Positions 51,001-60,001 are shown, numbered from the stretch's first letter. The stretch: DNA of 64,000 nt from Sergeia podlipaevii (GCA_030849805.1 JASANZ010002231.1:20158-84157); one strand, 5' to 3'. Program-made: numbers and translations. Notes: generated from the letters alone by a model not told the origin.

Positions 51001-51232
51001 CGCGCGCGTCTTCAGAGAGCAATGGCTGACTGGGTTGCACGCTGCCTTCTGCATCAGGGCAGCTATGGCCAAATTCCTTAGAGGCAGGCGCGCAGGGACA
51101 TTGTCCTGCGGAGAGATTGGCACACAATTGAGAATTGATCACCTCAGCCGTCTCCTCGGGAGAGTAACCGTCAATGTAGCACTGGTATATAGCGAAGTCC
51201 ACATTGATGGGCCATACTGAACATGCATGCAT
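48014..51232 (-). CDS. Large protein of unknown function with conserved helical core
   Basis: The frame extends to a TTG at 51376. In-frame ATGs are 51250 and 51232. A polypyrimidine tract ends in TTTTAG five nt before 51232, so I chose that (1072 residues); 51250 would add six residues. The start MHACSVWPINVDFAIYQCYIDGYSPEETAEVI looks like a short conserved helical module. Residues ~285-515 form a folded, Trp/Tyr-rich helical core (FHFFDSLAQDDYLRTPYSFL, RLVEMYYEVDPAVFRLFF, NKSFTTSWWSNWAPL, YGTQVFGYEHRLTGKLFARL). Long Ala/Ser/Thr-rich disordered segments surround it. The C-terminus (~1010-1072) is helical again. I recognise no family; layout resembles trypanosomatid RNP or regulatory proteins, a weak inference. 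Confidence 0.75.
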   Translation of the reverse strand: MHACSVWPINVDFAIYQCYIDGYSPEETAEVINSQLCANLSAGQCPCAPASKEFGHSCPDAEGSVQPSQPLLSEDARVLRVSEEEEEICADGVMLDASTLATSAITTRASASSLADGCSTSVTENSVWKGPSAIAGSAEVGASGHDATTTTAAAAAAVAGGYSAKRSKQAKHNKQASRARKGKATSPAIVEQQSQKFLQRSEQGGAHAATCPHQNNFFLCEDYLRFQRMLQKPQEEKTHMMMMMTALGASSSFQQGVSSNSNGTGAAAAAPTAGVTRHCSTSAGARLLLEEVIEQFHFFDSLAQDDYLRTPYSFLSSQCIHIRVKDRLRLVEMYYEVDPAVFRLFFGEKLTRFDMSDFLNKSFTTSWWSNWAPLAEREELPLQEYQDERFAQLRKGSLRRQWENMRLVCTSLAAMYRGKGGLLIQRRVPLPTAIKRCYGLRGRLAVHYGTQVFGYEHRLTGKLFARLHSFDDYTIVCNLLAAAWCDESLLLLSAAFVHGCDRVVQLLEDSRVMGELHQVLFGEAVRPRWQLQLDEVQRAIITTNAAEKSGVMPAVGSTTNAASTITAAVVTTQYQQQPQQPVVVAPPNSFSAVPTTNVPHSLTASCNAAAACAAAVGSNVTVQSNSCGVYHPNGASSPNALQTAAPGVNSVFCANRNFSRRFMHEFPNLMKYFIRIAAHVSSNGNVSDALDTFYVRVFLFFESLSTRAGPAAVSYVLNTTASAAAAAVPSPAAPAFPVHTNSPLGAPQSALISTQAASLHEDISQTARSVLAAGDGSIHRSPGTTNEGSARQHSLVLPSRDANTSLSSGAQPLDQRTSSNLSITDMDRSYSFGINRAASGNLNQILLPVNSHSLVKPFSVPFSGNDDDVELDQQQQMNPSFIRGCAEAAAAVEANHQVILQATTVVNSSMMPSISALLPPAVGTQRGSPTGVRTTMSTASGGEGPLGSGSPNLSFAFPKKTGTLPAGGAATVNSTASPIAVSIVSALPGNPAGPPFNSSLFSPNVVGSLVPKAVDKHYLKELCLLFNVLPRAWQQLATVSAEDHAESDATVSNFVLALKGITQVLMAADDFV

Positions 51233-51722
51233 AGAAACTAAAACAGGCATTATTTGAAAAGTATGCAAAACAAAACAAGAAAAAAATGCTAGTATGCTAT
51301 TATATATATTATGTGTGTATAACGCAGAATTAGAGTCCTGCAGTGACTGCTCTTTGCGCGGTAATGTACCGAGCAAGTACCTACAAATTCACCCTTTGCA
51401 CCTTTGCAGCTATCTTATGAAAAGCAAAATGAAAAATGAACCAACAAAAGAAAAGGAGAAAGACACTAGATAATAAAGGGAAAAAAGTGCCCTGTAATCA
51501 GCAACCAACAGCGGAGCACAAAGAAACAAACTTCGTGATCACCAAGCGGTACCCTGCATGCATATTATCCAAAAATAATGTATTGCGTACAATAGTGTCC
51601 ATAGTTACAGATGCAGCAGCGCAAATATAGCCGCCAGTTCATTACTCAAAAAAAAAAAAAAAAAAGATTATCTTTCATTCATAAAAAGAAGGAGAGCCTT
51701 TGAAAAAAAGAACGAGTATAGC
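51233..51722. other. Intergenic spacer
   Basis: Includes the predicted acceptor (AG at 51239-51238) of the gene above and a T/C tract on the minus strand at 51241-51300. A-rich runs near 51647-51665 lie in the 3' UTR of the next gene. No gene seen. Confidence 0.6.
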
Positions 51723-52889
51723 CTAAAAGCCTAAACTATTCATAGCATCCAGAACGCTTCCCTTCCCCTTTGGCGGAGCCAATGGTGCCTTCTTCGCCGC
51801 TAACTTCGCCCCTGACTTTCGCACAGGTTGCGCCGCCAAAGGAACGGCTTGAGTGACCACATTTTTCTGATCCTTCTTAGCACCAGCGGATGATGTGACG
51901 GGGCGTAGTGGGGCCGTGGGGACGATGTCCCGAGAGTTAACTGCGCATTCTGAACCTTTCTTGGAGGACGTAGACAACCCACAAACTGAATCCGCCAGAG
52001 TCGTACTCTCGGTAGGCTCAGCGGAGAAAAATCCACCAACTGTAGTGTCACTTGGCGCAGGACGTCGCGCAGAACGCCCAAGTGGTCCTTTGGGAATTAT
52101 CTTCTTCACAATATGCGGTGTCATCTCCAAAGAGGCAAAGTTGGCGTTACCCACTGGGGATGCAACGCTGCTACTACCAGGGGAAGCCACTTTGCCATTG
52201 TGCCGAGTGCGCTTGCGGCGGCGTCGCTTGATGCCAGCATCCTGTCCAGCAAGAGAGACAAGGCACTTCTTCACTGAGCACGTCAGCGCACTACCATTTA
52301 CATCATTGGATGAGGTTGGAATTGTCCGGAGTGAGCGCTGGAAGCAACGGATGCAAACACGTGAAACACGGCCAGAGCATGGGTGTCTTCCAGAGGGAGC
52401 AGCATCAGCTGCTGTAGTACTGGCGACACAAGGAAGCTTGTAGGTGGATAGTGCCTGGCGTACGCAGACACCGCAACGTGGACACCAAAGCCGCCGCATC
52501 TTGGTAGGTTTCCACAAGCTCCAGCCACGGCCGATGTGCTTCCCAGACACAGATGTGGGGCGGTAGCAAGGTCCGAACGGCTTGGATCCGCCTCTACGCA
52601 CTGCCCAAGAACCGTAGTGGGCAGAAAGATCCAACTGTAATGGGCGAAGCAGCGCCTCCGTTGCTGCTGCCTGCGCTGTGGCTGTCATCGCCCCCGCCTC
52701 AGCCAACAAAAAAGCTGAGAGAGAAGGAGGTGCTGAATAGCTCAGACTATTTAGAGGTTCAAGAATCGCCTGAGAGAGAGAGGCGCAGAAACTAGCGCCT
52801 ACAAGCTGCACGTGAAGCTCAAGAGCTGGTGGTGCGGTGCGTGATGTGAGTCTGTTGGTTTGTAAAAGAACTAAAGAGTCATCGTCCAT
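51723..52889 (-). CDS. Protein with a possible Rpr2/Rpp21/SNM1-like zinc ribbon
   Basis: A GTG at 52967 lengthens the frame, but the ATG at 52889 follows a clear acceptor, giving 388 residues. Helices occupy ~30-90. A four-cysteine ribbon follows: LWCPRCGVC (Cys136, Cys139) and VCIRCFQRSLRTIP (Cys179, Cys182), with basic residues before each knuckle. This order, including C-x2-C-x4-R near the second knuckle, recalls the Rpr2/Rpp21/SNM1 subunit of RNase P/MRP. A KRRRRKRTRH cluster (~221-230) could target the nucleus. The C-terminal ~150 residues are Ser/Pro/Lys-rich. Trypanosomatids use a protein-only RNase P, so an RNP-type subunit would be unexpected. A generic zinc ribbon is the alternative. 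Confidence 0.7.
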   Translation of the reverse strand: MDDDSLVLLQTNRLTSRTAPPALELHVQLVGASFCASLSQAILEPLNSLSYSAPPSLSAFLLAEAGAMTATAQAAATEALLRPLQLDLSAHYGSWAVRRGGSKPFGPCYRPTSVSGKHIGRGWSLWKPTKMRRLWCPRCGVCVRQALSTYKLPCVASTTAADAAPSGRHPCSGRVSRVCIRCFQRSLRTIPTSSNDVNGSALTCSVKKCLVSLAGQDAGIKRRRRKRTRHNGKVASPGSSSVASPVGNANFASLEMTPHIVKKIIPKGPLGRSARRPAPSDTTVGGFFSAEPTESTTLADSVCGLSTSSKKGSECAVNSRDIVPTAPLRPVTSSAGAKKDQKNVVTQAVPLAAQPVRKSGAKLAAKKAPLAPPKGKGSVLDAMNSLGF

Positions 52890-52920
52890 GTTTGCTAATT
52901 GAGAAGAACACAAAAAGAAC
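52890..52920 (-). promoter_or_regulatory. Predicted trans-splice acceptor of the zinc-ribbon gene
   Basis: The minus strand reads a T/C tract, then CAATTAG, then CAAAC and ATG. AG at 52896-52895 leaves a 5-nt leader and excludes the upstream GTG. Confidence 0.6.
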
Positions 52921-53328
52921 GGTCTTTTACGTACTTGTTGTGTTGTGGGTTGACTGACATGCAGCACACTTGAAAATAAAAATTGTAGTATGTAAGAAAA
53001 AAAAGATCATTTTTAGTGCATTAGTGGGATAAGAACTTGAGAGGTTAACGTAATTCGATTGTAGGTGGTGTGGGTCTCATCTTTCCACTTAACTCACTTA
53101 CCCTTTAACAACAGGAAAAAACAGTAGGTCCATCTCTCCATGGCAACACGAGCATTGCTATCATTTTGTTCCTCTAGTCTCATCATTTTGCAAAGCGCAA
53201 ACGCAATATAAAAGGCAAAAAAAAAAAAGTGCCATCAAATTTGCTATAGTGTACATTCACAACTCACCCCCCTCCCCTCCCCCATCTCTCTGTCTCGCAA
53301 GCGCACGTGCGCTAAAGTGTGTAAACAG

Positions 53329-53350
53329 GGAGGAGGAGGAGGAGGAGGAG
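53329..53350. repeat. (GGA)n microsatellite
   Basis: About seven purine triplets immediately downstream of the stop codon of the 1487-residue gene. Confidence 0.75.
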
Positions 53351-53361
53351 ACACAATGGGA

Positions 53362-56300
53362 TCAGAGCAACCTTTGGTCTACGCTAAAGCCGCTCTGCAG
53401 ACTCCCACCCCAGCCTGACGACCGCCCGTTTATAGATACGTTCCCCCCTAGCACATCTCCAGCTGAAGAGACATTTCCACCAAAGCCGTTCATTGCATAA
53501 AACGTATCCCACTTCCCTGGTCGCATAACCGCCCCAGCCCCACGAGAAGTCGTCGCTTTGCGAAGCGCCTGCTCTGGTGTCTTGCCCTCCTGCACCGCGC
53601 GTTGTACCTCAAACTGCACCTGCTCCATCGTCATTGCTGAGCTCTTGAGACTCGCAAGTAGACGATGGTGACTTTCGTAGAGTAACTCCTCGGGATCGAT
53701 GTACCAACCAAAATGGGTGTGTGCTTCGTCATCAAGACGTTGTTGACGAGCAGCGGCAACAGTGACGATGCTCGTCGCACGCGCTGCTGCAGTGTTGCCT
53801 GTATGCCTACGAGTTGCGGTACCACCACCACCACCTGCCAACTTTTTCTGTACAACGCCAAAGACGCTGGAAGAAACACGGCCGTTGAAGAGTGTTGTGG
53901 CAGCCGCAAAGGACGAAGTAGGAGCGGAAGGTGGGGTAGAGTGAGAAAGAAATGCCTGCGTGACGCGGCGCGTCACGTTTTCAACACTGACGAGATCTGG
54001 CGCTACGTTAGGACTCGCTGCAGGTATCAGCTCGGATAAGTCGACTGGCAGGTGCTGTGGTAAGTTACAACTTGTCGTGTTCATACTCCCTATACTCACG
54101 CTGCAACCGTCTCCGGTCACTGTGGGCAATGCTCCGACCGCAGCTGTGGCGCCATGAAACTGCAGCAGCTGCGCATCTAGACGTTGATCTTTGCGCCACT
54201 TGCAGTGCTGTCGCATCCGCTCTGCCCATAGCTCCTCGATAAGGGAGACCTTGTACTCTCGTGGGGTGAGCATGTGCTGCTGCAGAATGTTGCCTGCAAT
54301 CATGTCGATCCTCTCTAGGGAAGAAGCAGGCGGCTTGTAGTATTGGAGCTTGGCACGCGATTCTAGCTCGAGGCGACGCCAAATGGCTATCATGCGCTGC
54401 ATTGCCCGTCGTTTCTTCGCGAGGCACTTGCGCAAAAAGCGCTGCATCATCCTTGCGGCCGCTAGAACAATCTGCATGTGCAGACGAAAAAGCACGACGA
54501 TGTGGAAGTGCTCCAGACACGCCCTTGCAGTGTCGGTAGGCTCAAGCAGCTGGGACACCTCATAGGACATGGCCCAATGAAATAGCCTTGGGTTGCACCT
54601 GCGGAGGTACAGCTCGTTCGCCACCGGCTCCCGGTGTACCTGCCTCCGCGCACGCGACATCCCTCCGCCCCCACTGCTACTTTCATAGTGTCCGACGCCA
54701 GCAACGCTGCTGACGCGCCTCTCTGAGCTTACAACTGTGGGCAGGCTCCGATGAGTCTTGCTGTTACTCATTCCCTTGTCGCCGACGGATGAGGTAGAGG
54801 AGCTTGGGGCGGAGCTGTCGCCCACGTTGCTGCGCCGTCGCTCTCGCGCAAACGATGCACGGAGGTACGCTGGGCTGCAGAAGACGGAGCCGCGACTCAT
54901 AGAAGGAAACGAGCGAGACCTATCACCCTTCCGAGCAGCCTTGCTTGAGGGTGCACGAGGCGTCGTACGGCGGCGTGAGTCTGTGGAACGCCCAAAATTA
55001 CTATTGCGACGATACATAGCCTGCTGCTGATGTTGGTCCACCAAAAGGGGATCCTGTGTAATACTTAGCTGGAAAGAGTTGACGCCGCGTACAAAAGATG
55101 AAGAGTGCTGCGAAAGCATGGCAGAAATTGGCAGCCTATCCTCCCCCGCTTCCGAGTTATCAATCGACGACTCTGCGGCATCACTTCCTGTCGCGTCGTC
55201 ATCGCCACTTGCCACAGCAGTCTCGGCGTGTTCGGCTTCCTTGGCATCGCTTTCGGGTGGATGAATGTTGCTACGCCGCACAAGGCACTGGAGTGGGAAT
55301 GAACGCGTGAGAGCCCCAGGCAGCGTGAGAGGCATCAGCCGCTGCACCACAGCTGGCTCCAGCACATGTTGACGGCTCGCCTCCACATCGACATCCATGG
55401 GCAGAAAAGAAAAAGTTTGTATCGCCCAGCCCTCGTCTACCTTGGAAACTGAGTAATACTCGCGAACGAGTATCTTGTAGTGCTGAACCTCTGGTGCGCT
55501 ATCGCGCTGCTTCCGGTGTCGCTGTTGGGCCGCGGAACTGGTGGCACCCAATCGACGACTAGGAGGAGCTTTCGGCATACTGCCGGGACGTGAGGGAGTG
55601 AAAAAAGGGTGTGGCGCTTTCCCAATGGGGCTATCCTCTTGATTGATAGAGGCACCTGCTACCGTCGGCGTGGTAGAGGTCGAGGTGACAGTACCAGTAG
55701 GAAGTGAAGCGCTGCCGGGGGTACTGCTCGAGGTGACCGCGTTGTCATGCTCGCTACGAGTAATGGTGGTGCGCATTACTCGTGCCTCCTCTGTAAATGC
55801 CACCCCGTCAAACAGAAATTGACCAGTAATGGGATCCAGCAGCATTCCCGCATGAAACAGTGGGGGCTCACTAGTGGTGGCAATGAGAGCCTCTTGCATG
55901 GACTCCTCACGGTTATGCAGTTGCAGTGTGGCAGAGTCAAACCAACACTTGGGATACTCGAAAAAATTGTTGTGCTCGTGAAACAAAAAGTGCTCACGTG
56001 CAATTGAACGCATTACTTCGCCCTCGCTGTCCTCGCTGTCCTCACTGTCTGTGCTGTTCCCGCTGAGACCCCGCTGAGTTGCAGCTCGTGTAGGCGCGGG
56101 AGCAAAGCCAACACTAGGCCGCCTACTCGATGGTAGCAGCCGTCCCGCCTCCTCATAGCCGCCGCCGACTGCAAGAACATCAGCGCTTTGAACGTTGTGG
56201 GAGGTAGGGTAACCAAGAGGAAGCGTATGAGAGCAGGTAGATCCAAAAGCTGCGTTCATACGACGAGAAACGCTGCCGCTAGACAGGCTGGAATGCCGAG

Positions 56301-57825
56301 TATTGACCTGCTGTTGCCAGCTACTCGCAGGAAGGTCTCCAGGATGTAAGTCATTGCTCTTGTGTGATAAGTTGAAGGGTCCAGAAGAAGCCAAGGCACC
56401 AAAACGCCCAGTCACTGACGATGTCGCTGCTGCCGTAGCGACGCTCCTATCGTGAGGGGAGAAACTGCCAGTGGAGAAGTTGGCGCCGCCGCCGCCGCCA
56501 ACGAAGAAGCCTCCCTCCTGCATAGTGCGGCGTAGCGCCAGCAGGCCTACCTCATTCATCACTCCCGCCAAAAAGGTACCCACTTCATTGAGAGCAGCCT
56601 CTGAGAAGGTGCGATGGGCAGCAGTTATGCCATTGTTGCAAGAGACAAAAGGAATAGCAAAAGAGGTCACTGGAGCGGAGCCAGTGTGCAAGGGGTCTGG
56701 CAGTCGCCAACGCCCGTTTGTGTTAGATACTTCTGCGGCATTGAGACTAACATCGTGCAGCTCGAGCCCAAAATCAGCCGCCGAAACACCAAGAGAGTGC
56801 CCCATCTTCGTCGTCGTCGCTGCTGTTCCCGTTAGGTGTACATTGTTTAGGCGCATTGGGGATGGGAAGACCTGCATGCTGGCACCGCCAAAGTACGTGG
56901 TGCTAGCACTCCCAACAGAGTTCACATCCGTGTCCTGAACAGTGTCCGGTGGGGAGAAGCTGCGAAGGGGAGGGGGATCGACGAAGTTTGAAGAAGAAGA
57001 AGCTGTGCTCTTGCTTCGATCCACGTTCACTGATGTAGAGGACCGCAGCGGAGAGACGTGTGCGGAGGCCTGCGATGGGGGTAGTAGAGACAGGTGTGGC
57101 ACGGGGGATGCAGCAGTAGTAACAGCAGTAGCTCCTCGTCGTGGTGGGGTGCTACTTTCATTAAGATCTGGAGACATTGCATACATTTGCGTCGTGTGCG
57201 TGTTGTGGTGACGTGGAGAAACGTTCGCGTATAGCGGAGGAATCAGCTTTGAAGAGCACATACTCTCATCAACTGTCAATCCCACTATTGGCACCAATGA
57301 CGTCACAGGGAGCGGCGATGAAGTTGTGTCGGCAATGTTCGGGGATTGTAGAAAGAGTGATGTCCTGCAGCCCATGGTAAGCCCAGCAGTTGGCACAGTG
57401 CGTGGCACAATAAGAGCCTGTGGAGCCCCATTAGGGTAACGAAAACTCTGAGGGGGAGTATACCGTGATGCCTGCTGCGCTGAACTGTCAACCACAACAG
57501 TGGTAATTGTGTTTCGTCTGCGCGGTGCAACGGTGACGGCGGTGGGCAAAGAGCTACTGCTCCCATCGGCACCTTGACCTTGCAACACAGCGAAGGACAG
57601 TCGCTTTGAGTTAAAAGGTGCATGCCAGTTACTGGCCGGGGATCCAAAGATTTCTCGGCTATTGATAGATTCGTTTGCACCACCACACAAGGCAGCGGAG
57701 CTGCATTCTGCAATTGTGTCTAAAGGCTGGAACCGTCCACTGTTTATCTTTGACCCATCAAGCTCCGGCAGACCTGTTTGCGGGTCACCTTTGTGAAGAC
57801 AATCTGAATTCTGATTGCTTGTCAT
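53362..57825 (-). CDS. Very large low-complexity protein with IQ-like basic helix region, unknown function
   Basis: The protein has 1487 residues from an ATG. Most of it is Ser/Thr/Pro-rich and probably disordered. Two islands look folded. At ~605-700 it reads FLFHEHNNFFEYPKCWFDSATLQLHNREESMQEAL and GMLLDPITGQFLFDGVAFTEEARV. At ~1080-1215 a long basic helix contains RLHMQIVLAAARMMQRFLRKCLAKKRRAMQRMIAIWRRLE, which resembles degenerate IQ (calmodulin-binding) units, followed by NILQQHMLTPREYKVSLIEELWAERMRQ. An acidic run lies near ~905-935. IQ-like helices with long disorder occur in cytoskeletal and flagellar proteins of this group, so a structural role is possible but unproven. No enzyme motif was found. 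Confidence 0.75.
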   Translation of the reverse strand: MTSNQNSDCLHKGDPQTGLPELDGSKINSGRFQPLDTIAECSSAALCGGANESINSREIFGSPASNWHAPFNSKRLSFAVLQGQGADGSSSSLPTAVTVAPRRRNTITTVVVDSSAQQASRYTPPQSFRYPNGAPQALIVPRTVPTAGLTMGCRTSLFLQSPNIADTTSSPLPVTSLVPIVGLTVDESMCSSKLIPPLYANVSPRHHNTHTTQMYAMSPDLNESSTPPRRGATAVTTAASPVPHLSLLPPSQASAHVSPLRSSTSVNVDRSKSTASSSSNFVDPPPLRSFSPPDTVQDTDVNSVGSASTTYFGGASMQVFPSPMRLNNVHLTGTAATTTKMGHSLGVSAADFGLELHDVSLNAAEVSNTNGRWRLPDPLHTGSAPVTSFAIPFVSCNNGITAAHRTFSEAALNEVGTFLAGVMNEVGLLALRRTMQEGGFFVGGGGGANFSTGSFSPHDRSVATAAATSSVTGRFGALASSGPFNLSHKSNDLHPGDLPASSWQQQVNTRHSSLSSGSVSRRMNAAFGSTCSHTLPLGYPTSHNVQSADVLAVGGGYEEAGRLLPSSRRPSVGFAPAPTRAATQRGLSGNSTDSEDSEDSEGEVMRSIAREHFLFHEHNNFFEYPKCWFDSATLQLHNREESMQEALIATTSEPPLFHAGMLLDPITGQFLFDGVAFTEEARVMRTTITRSEHDNAVTSSSTPGSASLPTGTVTSTSTTPTVAGASINQEDSPIGKAPHPFFTPSRPGSMPKAPPSRRLGATSSAAQQRHRKQRDSAPEVQHYKILVREYYSVSKVDEGWAIQTFSFLPMDVDVEASRQHVLEPAVVQRLMPLTLPGALTRSFPLQCLVRRSNIHPPESDAKEAEHAETAVASGDDDATGSDAAESSIDNSEAGEDRLPISAMLSQHSSSFVRGVNSFQLSITQDPLLVDQHQQQAMYRRNSNFGRSTDSRRRTTPRAPSSKAARKGDRSRSFPSMSRGSVFCSPAYLRASFARERRRSNVGDSSAPSSSTSSVGDKGMSNSKTHRSLPTVVSSERRVSSVAGVGHYESSSGGGGMSRARRQVHREPVANELYLRRCNPRLFHWAMSYEVSQLLEPTDTARACLEHFHIVVLFRLHMQIVLAAARMMQRFLRKCLAKKRRAMQRMIAIWRRLELESRAKLQYYKPPASSLERIDMIAGNILQQHMLTPREYKVSLIEELWAERMRQHCKWRKDQRLDAQLLQFHGATAAVGALPTVTGDGCSVSIGSMNTTSCNLPQHLPVDLSELIPAASPNVAPDLVSVENVTRRVTQAFLSHSTPPSAPTSSFAAATTLFNGRVSSSVFGVVQKKLAGGGGGTATRRHTGNTAAARATSIVTVAAARQQRLDDEAHTHFGWYIDPEELLYESHHRLLASLKSSAMTMEQVQFEVQRAVQEGKTPEQALRKATTSRGAGAVMRPGKWDTFYAMNGFGGNVSSAGDVLGGNVSINGRSSGWGGSLQSGFSVDQRLL

Positions 57826-58624
57826 TTGTAGTTTACATTAAATTTTTTTTAAAAAAAGCAACTTCTATGTATGTCCGTATTTTCAAAAAAAATATGGAAT
57901 AAAATGCAAAATAAAGAGTCGATTTGTCGCTTTAAAACTAAATTGTAAGAAGGAAAGAAAAGATACTACTTACCAAAAAAAAAGAAGAAAAAATTCCTTT
58001 TCGCGATGCGTCGCTCAATGTGTAATGTATCTTTGAAATAAACAAAATTGACTGCTCCTCTCCTTTTATTTTTCTTTCAATTGCAGCGGTGTCGTGATGT
58101 TGAACAAAAGACAGAATATAAAGAAAAGAAGAAAAAAGTTGCTAAAACCTCATAAAATATATATATATATATATATAGGAGCAGGTGTATCTGTATTTGA
58201 ACATAGAGGAATATGCAGTAGCTTGCAAGAACACAGAAAAAAAAAAAGCAGTACCAGCAGCAAGAGTCTGGTGGCGCATTCATTTCTCTCTCTCTTCTCG
58301 TGTGCCCACTTCCCACAATTCTATACACTTCTATCTATAGAAGCGCAGGTGGTGGGTATTGAACAAGAACCGAAAAGCTTCCTTTTTTTAAAAAAAAAGG
58401 AGAATACACTTATATGTAGTTTGTTGTTATGAAAATATAAAATCAAAAGTATCAAAATAGACTTGTAAGACGGACACACTTTCATTTCGAGAAGCAAAGC
58501 CTTGGGTGGCAGAGAAGATGCCGGAGCACCACCCTCAACACCCCCACCGACTTCGACAGACAAGCTGAAAGGACCTGTCTGGTGATTCTACCCTCTCAAT
58601 CTCCTAGACACCATTCTGCGCGCT
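57826..58624. other. Intergenic spacer
   Basis: AT-rich, with A/T blocks near 57839-57858 and 58386-58400 and (AT)n near 58157-58178. It includes the likely 3' UTR of RPS3 (58450-58624, more GC-rich). No gene seen. Confidence 0.6.
58155..58178. repeat. (AT)n microsatellite
   Basis: About twelve AT units between RPS3 and the 1487-residue gene. Confidence 0.8.
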
Positions 58625-59278
58625 TTAAGCAGTGATGGGCTTGGGCTCAATGACGGTGATCACGTCGGGGAGCTGCTCGCTGATGCCAACACCGTTCTCA
58701 GCGTCGTTGGGGAGCATGATCTTGACCTTGACGCCGATGGCACCGGCGCGGAGGTAGCAGTGGCGGCTGGCAGAGTCCACAAAGGTCTTGTGGGCGGTAC
58801 CGGACTTGATCATGTAGCCGTCACGGAAGGTCATGCTCTTGGCACGCTGGCCCTTGATCTTGCCGCCAACGGTGACTTCGCAGCCCTTGGCGCCAGACTC
58901 CATCACGTAGCGGATGATGCCCATAGCGGCACGGCGGACCTGGAGGTTGCTGAGGAGCTTGAAGCGGAGAGACTCAACCTGGGCCATGGCGGACAGGCCG
59001 CGGACCTCAACGCGCTCGACGAACAGCTGCAGGCGGTCCTCCTTGAAGTGGAAGCGCTGCTGGATGCAGGAGGTGAGTTCGCGGATGCGGCGGCCCTTCT
59101 CGCCGAGGACCTCGCGGGTCTTGGTGGCGCGGATCACGATCTCAGTGCGGAGAGGGGTGGCGCGGTACTCGACACCGGCGAAGCCCTCCTCAGCGAGCTC
59201 GCGCTTGAGAAACTCGAAGAGCTCGGCGTAGAAGACGCCATCGCGCACCATCATACGCTTCTTGGAAAGGGGACCCAT
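58625..59278 (-). CDS. RPS3: 40S ribosomal protein S3 (uS3)
   Basis: The 217-residue protein matches eukaryotic uS3 from end to end. The N-terminal helix is [26 protein letters not shown] type-2 KH domain follows with [24 protein letters not shown] (~45-68). The S3 C-terminal domain has [21 protein letters not shown] (~128-148) and [12 protein letters not shown]. The end IEPKPITA is shorter than the human tail (243 residues). It sits at the mRNA entry of the small subunit. Codon use is strongly biased to GC-ending codons (CTG, AAG, GAG), as expected for a highly expressed gene. The AG at 59285-59284 leaves a 5-nt leader. Confidence 0.98.
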   Translation of the reverse strand: MGPLSKKRMMVRDGVFYAELFEFLKRELAEEGFAGVEYRATPLRTEIVIRATKTREVLGEKGRRIRELTSCIQQRFHFKEDRLQLFVERVEVRGLSAMAQVESLRFKLLSNLQVRRAAMGIIRYVMESGAKGCEVTVGGKIKGQRAKSMTFRDGYMIKSGTAHKTFVDSASRHCYLRAGAIGVKVKIMLPNDAENGVGISEQLPDVITVIEPKPITA

Positions 59279-59315
59279 GATTACTGTATGGAAGTGAAGG
59301 TATCCGGTTGGAAGT
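59279..59315 (-). promoter_or_regulatory. Predicted trans-splice acceptor of RPS3
   Basis: On the minus strand a T/C-rich stretch (CCTTCACTTCC) is followed by ATACAG, TAATC and ATG. The spliced leader would join 5 nt before the start. Confidence 0.6.
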
Positions 59316-59647
59316 CCTATTTATAGATATAAAGATATATAAGAAGACAAGAGAAACAAAGGTGTGAGAAAATGGAGGAAAAAAAAGAGATAAAATAAAT
59401 AAAGGTAAGAAAAATCACCAACCTTCACAAAAGCGTCAATATTTTTTCTTGTTTGCATTTGTGTGTGTGCACACGAGGCGACCTGCCCACACAGCGTATA
59501 ATCAAGAAGCGGCGACAGTAATCAAGGTCTCCTTACAGGGAAGAAAGAAAAACAAAATACTCACAACAGTGCAATCATGTGAACGAGATCACTACTAATC
59601 CCTTCATTACAAAACAAAAGAGCATTACTATTTAAGGAGAAAAACAG
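59279..59647. other. Intergenic spacer
   Basis: Short spacer with the RPS3 acceptor and AT-rich 3' UTR of the next gene. Nothing else seen. Confidence 0.6.
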
Positions 59648-60001
59648 TTATTCTGGAAAGGATAAGATAACGCGGTCGACCATGGGACAGCCTGCGGATG
59701 TCAACGGATGGCGCTCAACAACCTGAAAGCCAAGACCCACAAGAACCTGAAGCACCTTATCTACTTCCTCCCCCAGAGCTGCAAAAGAGGCCTCGTCCAT
59801 GGAGTCAAACGCATCACGTATGCCGATAATGTTGTGTTTGACCGTGATCAGCTTCGCATTAGTGCGTACTACCGCTTGCTCAGCAGGCTTTGTAGCCAGC
59901 GTAGTGGGCTTTGGCGCGATATCAACCTCGCAGATGCCTAGCTTTCGAACTTCCTCAAGAACTTCGGGGTGTGCAAACTCATGAAAGACAGCCAAAAGCA
60001 T
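59648..60001 (-). CDS. Small conserved-looking protein of unknown function
   Basis: The protein has 117 residues from an ATG. Composition and codon use are coding-like, unlike the homopolymer-driven frames around it. It appears alpha/beta with hydrophobic segments MLLAVFHEFAHPEVLEEV (~1-18), LITVKHNIIGIRDAFDSM (~51-68), a helix VDKVLQVLVGLGFQVVERHPL (~80-100) and a C-terminal strand VDRVILSFP. No signal peptide, metal motif or known family is recognised. The length and compactness suggest a single-domain subunit. Confidence 0.65.
   Translation of the reverse strand: MLLAVFHEFAHPEVLEEVRKLGICEVDIAPKPTTLATKPAEQAVVRTNAKLITVKHNIIGIRDAFDSMDEASFAALGEEVDKVLQVLVGLGFQVVERHPLTSAGCPMVDRVILSFPE

Larger units (their letters stand above)
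52890..53361. other. Intergenic spacer
   Basis: Acceptor region as noted, A run near 53220-53230, C-rich stretch near 53265-53284 and (GAG)n at 53329-53350 in the next gene's 3' UTR. No gene seen. Confidence 0.6.

Noticed and set aside
58760..59326. 188-residue plus-strand frame over RPS3
   Set aside because: An antisense shadow produced by the strong codon bias of RPS3; Ala/Leu/Glu-rich with no recognisable domain.
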